A stretch of DNA of 10,984 nt, taken from contig DHDF01000091.1 in NCBI GenBank assembly GCA_002399225.1, positions 20,032-31,015 of the forward strand, in the 5' to 3' direction. Positions 5,834 through 10,984 of this stretch are shown piece by piece (position 1 is the first letter of the stretch; each line of letters begins with the position of its first letter). The position numbers were made by a program, and so were the translations under genes. This DNA comes from a bacterium UBA4883 (GTDB lineage: Bacteria; Bacillota; Clostridia; Oscillospirales; Acutalibacteraceae). The notes under the pieces were generated by a model. It had not been told where the DNA came from and made no database searches. It saw only the letters and a list, made by a program, of their open reading frames with translations.

Positions 5834-5855
5834 GCGGCTCCCTTACAGGGACCGC
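5834..5855 (-). other. Stem-loop between binding-protein and permease genes
   Basis: GCGG and CCCT (5834-5837, with an offset inner stem at 5840-5843) pair with AGGG and CCGC (near 5847-5855) around a 3-nt loop. There is no T-run, so it is not a terminator. In binding-protein operons such hairpins often stabilise the upstream message, so that the binding protein is made in excess over the membrane parts. That role is inferred here. Confidence 0.45.
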
Positions 5856-5877
5856 AAGCGGCGATTGGGGCAAAAGG

Positions 5878-6897
5878 TCAGGAGGATGCTTTGATCGCCT
5901 TGAAACCACTGGGCAGCGTGATCCCCATCGCCTTGCAAACGCTGGGATTGTACTCTTTGGTGTACTTGGGAGCAAACTTCACTTTCATGGTGGCGGGGTT
6001 CGCGTGATTGACCAGAATATCATAGGCCATTTCGCCGGTTGTGTAGCCAAGGTCGTAATAGCTGATGGAAAGCGTCGCAACCCCGCAGCCGGCGCAAATG
6101 CCCTCTTCTCCGGCAATGACCGGCACTTTTGCAGGCAGGCAGACGTTTTTGATAATCCCCGTATTGGAAGCGACCGTATTATCCGTAGGCAGATAGATTA
6201 CGTCGCTTTCAGAAGCCGCCGTCTTTGTGACGGACTGAACGTCGTTGGAATCGGAAAAAGTGTAGTCCTTGCAGGTGTAGCCCAGCTTGGTGAGTGCTTT
6301 CTTGATCACTTTGTCCTGATATTTTGAGTTGGGCTCTGCGGAACAGTAAATAATTCCGACCTTCTTCGCCTTCGGAAAAAGCTCATGCAGCAGATTGGCC
6401 TGCTGTTCAATGGGAGCCAGATCCGAGGTGCCGGAGATGTTTTTGCCGGTCGTGCCGGACCAGTTGCTGATGCCAAGGGCGGTGCCGTAATCGGTGACGG
6501 AAGTGCCGAGGATCGGGATCTTGCTGGTAGCCGTCTGGGCAGCCTGAAGCGCCGGCGTGGCGTTTGCCATGATCAGATCCACATTGGAAGAAACGAACTG
6601 ATTGCAGATGACCGCGCAGGTGGGGGAATCACCCGACGCGTTCTGCATGTTGAAGGTAACTCTGCTGCCCAGCTTGTCAGTTAAGGCCTTTTGAAAACCT
6701 TTGGTGGCGGCGTCGAGCGCGGGGTGCTGCACCAGCTGACAAATTCCGACCGTATAGTGTTTCCCCGCCGAAGCTTTAGAGGCCGATGAAGCGGATGACG
6801 AGGGTCCGGATTTTGAGGCGTTGGAACCCCCGCTGCACGCTGTCAGCGACAGGGCTGTGGCAGCAGCCAGAAGCAATACTGCGATTTTCTTTTTCAT
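5878..6897 (-). CDS. ABC substrate-binding lipoprotein, TrpX-like (339 aa)
   Basis: Extracytoplasmic receptor of the uptake system. The N-terminus MKKKIAVLLLAAATALSLTA followed by Cys21 is a lipoprotein signal peptide, and a Ser/Ala-rich linker follows. The body matches the ABC_sub_bind family (PF04392): YTVGICQLVQHPALDAATKG, FVSSNVDLIMANATPALQAA, then KIPILGTSVTDYGTALG, KKVGIIYCSAEPNSKYQ, YLPTDNTVASNTG and ISYYDLGYTTGEMAYDIL. These proteins have the two-lobed periplasmic-binding fold. Characterised relatives bind aromatic amino acids, but many are unassigned, so the ligand is open. The ATG at 6895-6897 is preceded by GGGAGAGG. It is the first gene of the operon and is preceded by a long structured leader ending in a terminator hairpin. 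Confidence 0.92.
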   Translation of the reverse strand: MKKKIAVLLLAAATALSLTACSGGSNASKSGPSSSASSASKASAGKHYTVGICQLVQHPALDAATKGFQKALTDKLGSRVTFNMQNASGDSPTCAVICNQFVSSNVDLIMANATPALQAAQTATSKIPILGTSVTDYGTALGISNWSGTTGKNISGTSDLAPIEQQANLLHELFPKAKKVGIIYCSAEPNSKYQDKVIKKALTKLGYTCKDYTFSDSNDVQSVTKTAASESDVIYLPTDNTVASNTGIIKNVCLPAKVPVIAGEEGICAGCGVATLSISYYDLGYTTGEMAYDILVNHANPATMKVKFAPKYTKEYNPSVCKAMGITLPSGFKAIKASS

Positions 6898-6938
6898 GTT
6901 ATCCCTCTCCCTTATTGTGATTGAATACGGTAATATAG

Positions 6939-6975
6939 AAAAAGCAGCGGCCTGCCTTTCCAGACAAGCCACTGC
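6939..6975 (-). terminator. Intrinsic terminator (attenuator) in the ABC operon leader
   Basis: On the minus strand, GCAGTGGC (complement of 6968-6975) pairs with GCCGCTGC (complement of 6944-6951) over 8 bp with one G-U. TTTTT (complement of 6939-6943) follows. It lies about 40 nt before the first gene and inside its transcript, so it can only make sense as conditional termination. The plus-strand reading also ends in T7, but no plus-strand gene precedes it. Confidence 0.65.
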
Positions 6976-7169
6976 TTTTTTTAAAATAAAAAAGTTTTGT
7001 GTTCGGCTTTATCGTTCTGTTGCGGCATGCCTATTATGTTTTAACCCCGTAAAAAAGCAATAATAGGCATAGTAAAATCGACCCGCCGCTGCGCAGGTGT
7101 TATTGCGGACAAATTTACAGAAAACTTCGCTGTGCATTTTGCGGATCTCCCTTCACAGAACTTTAAATT
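6939..7169 (-). promoter_or_regulatory. Structured leader RNA of the ABC operon, candidate unrecognised riboswitch
   Basis: The transcript from the promoter at 7176-7204 carries about 270 nt before the first gene. A 7-bp helix GTTCTGT/ACAGAAC (complements of 7155-7161 and 7014-7020) closes a domain of about 150 nt. Inside is a hairpin with perfect 11-bp arms (7027-7037 and 7060-7070) and an inner TTTTA/TAAAA stem. After the closed domain comes the terminator at 6939-6975. An upstream GCAGCGGC (complement of 7085-7092) is exactly complementary to the terminator's 3' arm and could act as an antiterminator strand. I do not see the T-box core or the conserved cores of the common riboswitches. The ligand or protein partner is unknown. 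Confidence 0.5.
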
Positions 7170-7175
7170 AAGTTA

Positions 7176-7204
7176 AATATATCACTTTAAATTTCTAAAG
7201 TCAA
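7176..7204 (-). promoter_or_regulatory. Promoter of the ABC transporter operon
   Basis: On the minus strand, TTGACT (complement of 7199-7204), a 17-nt spacer and TATATT (complement of 7176-7181). The predicted start is near 7169. A near-consensus promoter suggests that control is exerted mainly in the leader RNA downstream. Confidence 0.75.
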
Positions 7205-7378
7205 CGGTAGAAATATCTAAAATTGTCTCTTAAATCTCCCCTTGTTTTAACGGAAAAGATCAATTCCGGCTAAAAAAAGCAATGTAAAATGGCTTTTCAG
7301 GCGCCGCATTGATAGGAAATTTTTATGGTCTGCAAAGCAAATCCGGAGAGTTCCGATATATAAATCCGGTGAATCCAC

Positions 7379-7407
7379 TTGTTTCGCACTACTGCTTCTT
7401 ATAAAAT
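7379..7407 (+). promoter_or_regulatory. Possible promoter of the thioesterase gene
   Basis: TTGTTT at 7379-7384, a 17-nt spacer and TAAAAT at 7402-7407, giving a start about 55 nt before the gene. The -35 box is weaker than that of other promoters here. The stretch 7205-7378 between the two divergent promoters holds no gene. It contains an 11-nt motif CCGGCTAAAAA at 7266-7276 that recurs at 7426-7436. Confidence 0.4.
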
Positions 7408-7469
7408 GAAAGTGCAATTTCAAGCCCGGCTAAAAACCGGACCGCTAAAACAAACGAAGGATGATTGAA

Positions 7470-7922
7470 ATGGCCTTTGACAAGACAAATCATGGGAAGC
7501 CATGGACCAAGGAACTGTGGTACCGGTACCTTTTTGAAAAATTCAACACGGAGGAGCGTTATCCGCTCGCCTCCGATGTGTGCCTGACCGATCTCGGCGA
7601 GGGTACGGCAAAAGGTGAAATTGTGCTGTCAGAGAAGAATCTGAATCTTCACGGCACCTGCCATGGCGGAGCGCTCAGCACCATCGTCGACGTGATCTCA
7701 GCCTTTTCCTGCTTCAGCCTCGGCCTCGACGTGACCACCGCGGCCATGAACCTCCAATTTCTGCGCCCGGGCGGCGGAAAAAAGCTCACTTGCACCGCAG
7801 CCCCGGAAAAAGTCGGCCGGAATCTCTGCAACGTAAGGGCCGTTATTCGGGACGAAAACAATAAAGCGGTCACAATTGGAAGCGTATTGCTATACGTCTT
7901 AGACCGGGTTGAAGTTTTATAA
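7470..7922 (+). CDS. PaaI-type hotdog-fold acyl-CoA thioesterase (150 aa)
   Basis: A small cytoplasmic thioesterase of the hotdog superfamily that hydrolyses acyl-CoA to acid and free CoA. The family signature is clear around residues 50-80: NLNLHGTCHGGALSTIVDVI, with the HGG turn and the Asp that positions the nucleophilic water. A typical TTAAMNLQFLRPGGG strand follows, then the closing strand KAVTIGSVLLYV. Length is normal for the PaaI group. The ATG at 7470 is preferred over the in-frame ATG at 7461, because GAAGGA (7456-7461) sits 8 nt before it but overlaps the earlier ATG. The acyl-CoA ligase lies 296 bp downstream in the same direction, a pairing that suggests CoA-thioester metabolism. 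The acyl group cannot be inferred. Confidence 0.9.
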   Translation: MAFDKTNHGKPWTKELWYRYLFEKFNTEERYPLASDVCLTDLGEGTAKGEIVLSEKNLNLHGTCHGGALSTIVDVISAFSCFSLGLDVTTAAMNLQFLRPGGGKKLTCTAAPEKVGRNLCNVRAVIRDENNKAVTIGSVLLYVLDRVEVL

Positions 7923-8119
7923 TCTGTCCGGAAAGGACTCTTTCAACCCCATATTTCGAACCCTCTTTTCAAGTCTTTCGCAGCGAAGCGGGCTTTGTAT
8001 ATTTATGCAAAATTTTTTTACTTAAAAATGGTAATTTTTCTCTCTGAGCTTTGCGGTACCGCCGCATATCATAGTTGTTTCCTATATATATTTCCATATA
8101 AATAGCACAAAACGATAGA

Positions 8120-8167
8120 TTGTTTTAGCAATCATTCTTGTGTATTTTACACATTTTATTGTATAAT
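8120..8167 (+). promoter_or_regulatory. Promoter region of the ligase gene
   Basis: Two overlapping candidates exist. One is TTGTGT (8138-8143), 18 nt, then a perfect TATAAT (8162-8167). The other is TTGTTT (8120-8125), 17 nt, then TATTTT (8143-8148). The first gives a leader of about 45 nt. The rest of the 296-bp gap after the thioesterase gene (7923-8218) is AT-rich and holds no gene. A small GTCC/GGAC hairpin just after the thioesterase stop (7925-7937) might be a weak terminator. Confidence 0.45.
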
Positions 8168-8218
8168 AAATACAGTGCATTTCCATAAAAAAGTTTAGAG
8201 AGGAGTGGCGGAATCCCG

Positions 8219-10420
8219 ATGACAAACAAGATAAAAATCAACGACCGCCAGAAAGATCTCTATTATAAAAAAGGATATTGGACGTCACGGACTCTGTTGG
8301 ATTGCTGGAACGATACTGTCAAGCGGTACGGAAACCGCACCTATGTCACGGATGACCGCGGCTTTCGGTATACCTACAGGGAACTGGACGAAAAGAGCAG
8401 CCGTTTGGCCGCCTATTTTCTTTCTTCCGGGATTCGCCCCGGCGACACGGTCTCTTATCAGCTTCCGGTGTGGAGCGAATTTGCCATCATCACCATTGCC
8501 TGCCTGAAAGTCGGTGCGGTTGCAAACCCGCTTTCCCCTTCCTTTCAAGGGGAAGAACTGTCTAAAATCTTCCGCCGGGTCGGGACCCGGGCCTATCTCT
8601 GCCCGGTCCGCTACAAAAGCGTGGAATATGCCACGCTTGCGAAACAGCTGTGCCGCCGTCATCCGGACGTTTGCACTGTGATTCAGGTGGAAGACGCTCA
8701 GTCGGCGGAGCCTGCCGCTTTTCCAACCCTTCGGGAGATAATGAACACCCCCAAAAATCCGGATCTGCTTCGCAGTGCGGGTCCTGCCGGCAGCGATTCC
8801 GTAGCGGCAGCCATTTGCACTTCCGGCACGGCGGGCGCGCTGAAATGCGCCATGCTGACGCACAACAACCTGATCTTTTGCGAACAGGGATTCAATCAGG
8901 CGGTCAGAATCACCGCAGAGGACATCATGTTCATGCCGGCTCCGCTCTATCACGCCACAGGTTTTGCACACGGGATTGTGTCCACCCTGCTGGCCGGCGC
9001 GGAACTCGTTCTGCAAAAGCACTTTTCCGTTGCCGATGCGGTGAATCTGGTAAACCGTGAACACTGCACCTATTCGATGGGGACCACGACTTTTGTCTAC
9101 GATATTCTTAAATTTTTTCAGACGAATCCGCAAAGAATGCCGACACTGGGGCTGTTTATCTGCGGTGGTGCTCCGGTTCCATCCTATCTGGTCAAAGAGG
9201 CTTCCAAATACGGGCTCCGTGTCTGCGAGTGCTATGGCTCCACAGAAAGCATCCCCCATACGCTGATCCGCCCGGACGAGTGGTCGGCGGATATCAAGCC
9301 TTCCGCCGGAAGGCCGATTGACGGAGTCGAGGTGCGCATTGTCGGCAGAGACGGCAAAGACGCTCCCGACGGTTCCGAAGGAGAAGAATGGTCCCGCGGT
9401 CCCAACGTTTTTGTCGGTTATATGAACGACCCCGCCGCCACAGGGAAAGTTCTGGACGACGAGGGATGGTTCCACAGCGGGGATCTCTGCATCCGCGATG
9501 AGGAAAAAAAGATCCGGGTAATCGGAAGAATCAAGGATGTGATTATCCGGGGCGGCGTCAATTTAAATGCGAACGCTATCAATGAAAACGTGCGCCGCTG
9601 CCCCGCCGTGAAGGATTCCGCCGTAATCGGAATGCCGGATCCCCGTTTGGGAGAACGGATCTGCGCGTTTGTCGTACCATCCGACGCAAAAGCGCCGGTT
9701 ACGCTGGAAACGCTGACGGATTTTCTGCGCAAATCAAAGGTTTCCAAGTATGGATGGCCGGAACGCGTGGAAAATATCGAACAAATCCCGATGACAGAGT
9801 CGGGAAAGGTAAAAAAATACCTGCTTGCGAAAGAATTGAGCCGGCGGATGGGGCAAAACTCTTCCGAGCAGATTCAGACAGGAGCATCCAAGATGCCGGA
9901 TCAAAGATTTGGGACGCGGCGTGCCAGGGAAACCAGTAAACCGAAACCGATTTGCAGCGAGCCGCAATTTTTTCTCTGCGAGTCGTGCGGCAGCGTTTTC
10001 CAGCAAATCAGCCCCGCTGCGGAGGCGGAGGCAGTCTGCTGTTCCGCGCCCATGCAAAGATTGCAGCCGGCTGAATGGGAAGCCGGCTGCGGCCTGCAGG
10101 TTGATTATAAAATTGTCGGCGGATTCAACGAAAACGCCGTTTGCATTACCTGGCTATGCAGCGAGGGTATTCCGGAGCCGGAGTGGATTTATTTAAGGAC
10201 TTTTACCGGCGGACAGCTGAAATATGTTACCCCTGCCAAACATTCCCTCGTATTTGCGCTTGCAGATACTGACGCTTACTGTTACTGCGATGAGAACCCT
10301 TGTTTGGAGTGTACTTTCCGCTGCAAGCGGGATTTTGCAATCTATATTTGGAACAGCAAACTCGGGTTGATGCGGATCCCGATGGATAAAATGCGGGCGC
10401 CGACTCCCAACAAGCCATAA
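8219..10420 (+). CDS. Acyl-CoA ligase fused to a desulfoferrodoxin-like Cys-rich domain (733 aa)
   Basis: Residues 1-540 are a complete AMP-forming acyl-CoA synthetase: ATP-binding TSGTAGALKC (201-210), PLYHATGF, YGSTE (339-343), GWFHSGDL (416-423), RIKDVIIRGGVNL (437-449) and catalytic Lys530 in MTESGK. It would activate an organic or fatty acid with ATP and CoA. A polar linker (541-582) leads to a C-terminal domain. CESC (587-590) and VCC (606-608) resemble the four-Cys desulfoferrodoxin centre; EWIYL-x5-GGQLKY (655-669) and AYCYC (686-690) resemble the superoxide reductase core. That domain has 12 Cys but a single His (675), so the His4-Cys iron site cannot form. Cys688, 690, 695, 698 and 702 form an extra cluster. 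The frame is unbroken. AGGAG (8201-8205) is 13 nt from the ATG, a long spacing. Confidence 0.88.
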   Translation: MTNKIKINDRQKDLYYKKGYWTSRTLLDCWNDTVKRYGNRTYVTDDRGFRYTYRELDEKSSRLAAYFLSSGIRPGDTVSYQLPVWSEFAIITIACLKVGAVANPLSPSFQGEELSKIFRRVGTRAYLCPVRYKSVEYATLAKQLCRRHPDVCTVIQVEDAQSAEPAAFPTLREIMNTPKNPDLLRSAGPAGSDSVAAAICTSGTAGALKCAMLTHNNLIFCEQGFNQAVRITAEDIMFMPAPLYHATGFAHGIVSTLLAGAELVLQKHFSVADAVNLVNREHCTYSMGTTTFVYDILKFFQTNPQRMPTLGLFICGGAPVPSYLVKEASKYGLRVCECYGSTESIPHTLIRPDEWSADIKPSAGRPIDGVEVRIVGRDGKDAPDGSEGEEWSRGPNVFVGYMNDPAATGKVLDDEGWFHSGDLCIRDEEKKIRVIGRIKDVIIRGGVNLNANAINENVRRCPAVKDSAVIGMPDPRLGERICAFVVPSDAKAPVTLETLTDFLRKSKVSKYGWPERVENIEQIPMTESGKVKKYLLAKELSRRMGQNSSEQIQTGASKMPDQRFGTRRARETSKPKPICSEPQFFLCESCGSVFQQISPAAEAEAVCCSAPMQRLQPAEWEAGCGLQVDYKIVGGFNENAVCITWLCSEGIPEPEWIYLRTFTGGQLKYVTPAKHSLVFALADTDAYCYCDENPCLECTFRCKRDFAIYIWNSKLGLMRIPMDKMRAPTPNKP

Positions 10421-10476
10421 AAGAACTTTGGCATAAACAAATCTGTCATTTGGACAGGAGCACTGTTCTTTATTTT
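10420..10476. terminator. Terminator between the convergent ligase and LysR genes
   Basis: AAAGAAC (10420-10426) pairs with GTTCTTT (10465-10471), and an inner CTGTC/GACAG stem (10443-10447, 10453-10457) sits between them. TATTTTC follows on the plus strand. It starts at the ligase stop codon and lies just past the end of the LysR gene, so it may serve both. The stem is interrupted, so strength is uncertain. Confidence 0.55.
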
Positions 10477-10492
10477 CCCGTATAGGCGTCTG

Positions 10493-10984
10493 TCAATTTT
10501 GTAACCGGTAGTCTTCAGATACCAGTGTGTCAAGGTTTGCCTGGATGAAATTCATGAATCTTTCTACCGGCAGGGTGATAAAGTGCTTTTTGTTGTAGAC
10601 CATGTAAACTTTTCGGAACGCTTTTGGAACATCGGAAAAATGGATCTGCACCAGATCCGGATACTGGCTGAGCCATAATGTGTTGGCAAGAACTCCGACC
10701 ACCGGATTCACCCTCACAGAGGCCCCGATTGAACCTTCTTCCATGAAGAGGCAATCCGCTTTCAGCCCATTTTCAGCTAAAAGTGCACCCACATCTCTGC
10801 CGATTTGAATATCCGGGCGATAGGTGACGAGGCTGTAACCTTCCAAATCCTTTAACGAGATCGTTTTACGGTCCGCCAGCGGATGGTCCCGGTTGACGAG
10901 TGCCAGCATTTCCTGTTCCAGAATCGGCATAAAACACAAATCAGACTCTTCCACCTTTGAGCAGAAAGCCACATCATAAATTTC
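10493..10984 (-). CDS. LysR-family regulator, C-terminal part (cut by window edge)
   Basis: The 163 residues present are the effector-binding domain of a LysR-type transcriptional regulator. The frame runs off the right edge, so the N-terminal helix-turn-helix is outside. Recognisable features: EIYDVAFCSK at the edge (usual 'g..DvaF' strand), LEQEMLALVNRDHPLADRK (the family's 'vlv...HPLA' segment), SLKDLEGYSLVTYRP, and SVRVNPVVGVLANTL where the domain normally has its second-lobe entry. The C-terminus RFMNFIQANLDTL is a typical closing helix. The gene is convergent with the ligase, so there is no evidence that it controls the ligase. Its target is more likely divergent from its own start, outside the window. 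Confidence 0.85.
   Translation of the reverse strand, partial: EIYDVAFCSKVEESDLCFMPILEQEMLALVNRDHPLADRKTISLKDLEGYSLVTYRPDIQIGRDVGALLAENGLKADCLFMEEGSIGASVRVNPVVGVLANTLWLSQYPDLVQIHFSDVPKAFRKVYMVYNKKHFITLPVERFMNFIQANLDTLVSEDYRLQN

Noticed and set aside
5834..5855. Internal terminator between binding-protein and permease genes
   Set aside because: The hairpin has no following T-run on the coding strand, so message stabilisation is a better reading.
6939..7169. T-box, cobalamin, c-di-GMP or other standard riboswitch in the ABC leader
   Set aside because: The T-box antiterminator core is missing. The GCCACTGC that recalls a B12-box fragment is on the wrong strand and is part of the terminator stem. 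No other conserved cores were found by eye.
8285..9475. Long open frame (396 codons) on the minus strand opposite the acyl-CoA ligase
   Set aside because: The ligase strand carries all catalytic motifs in order. The opposite frame is low in structure-like patterns and is explained by GC-biased codon positions.
1..10984. CRISPR arrays, insertion sequences, replication origins
   Set aside because: No regularly spaced repeats, transposase genes or terminal inverted repeats with target duplications were seen on either strand.

Overview
The window looks like chromosome from a low-to-mid GC Firmicute, most likely a clostridial anaerobe (an Oscillospirales/Ruminococcaceae-type genome is my guess). 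The grounds are near-consensus TTGACA/TATAAT promoters, strong AGGAGG-type ribosome sites, a type I toxin-antitoxin locus of Firmicute architecture, and a desulfoferrodoxin-like domain. No species-level assignment is possible from the sequence alone.

Left end (1-470): the 5' part of the RNase P RNA gene on the minus strand with its promoter, then a complete tRNA-Ser(CGA) with encoded CCA, its own promoter and a terminator. Next (about 470-1640) is a decayed minus-strand operon. It holds the C-terminal part of a TetR-type regulator, a frameshifted small membrane protein and the middle of a MATE-family exporter, none of them complete. Embedded beside this debris (1650-1960) is a compact, apparently intact type I toxin-antitoxin locus. 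A 25-residue hydrophobic peptide with a strong promoter and a partly hairpin-covered Shine-Dalgarno site faces a convergent antisense RNA with its own promoter and terminator.

Centre (2177-3971): an IclR-family regulator with an 18-bp palindrome just upstream, followed 22 nt later by a DHDPS/N-acetylneuraminate-lyase-family aldolase. This is probably a small catabolic operon controlled by the IclR protein. Convergent to it (4052-6897, minus strand) is an ABC uptake operon of the TrpXYZ-like class: lipoprotein substrate-binding protein, permease and ATPase, the last two overlapping. The operon has a strong promoter and a roughly 270-nt leader with a closing helix, a long hairpin and an intrinsic terminator just before the first gene. 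I read this as a cis-regulatory RNA of a class I do not recognise.

Right part (7379-10420, plus strand): a PaaI-type hotdog thioesterase, then a 733-residue protein joining a complete AMP-forming acyl-CoA ligase to a cysteine-rich C-terminal domain related to desulfoferrodoxin/superoxide reductase. That domain keeps the four-Cys centre but has only one histidine, so it cannot be a normal superoxide reductase. This fusion is the most unusual gene here. A terminator separates it from the C-terminal end of a convergent LysR-family regulator cut by the window edge.

The thioesterase and ligase suggest handling of an organic acid as a CoA thioester. The aldolase and ABC transporter suggest uptake and breakdown of a small organic compound. 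No shared operator links these units, so a single pathway is not established.
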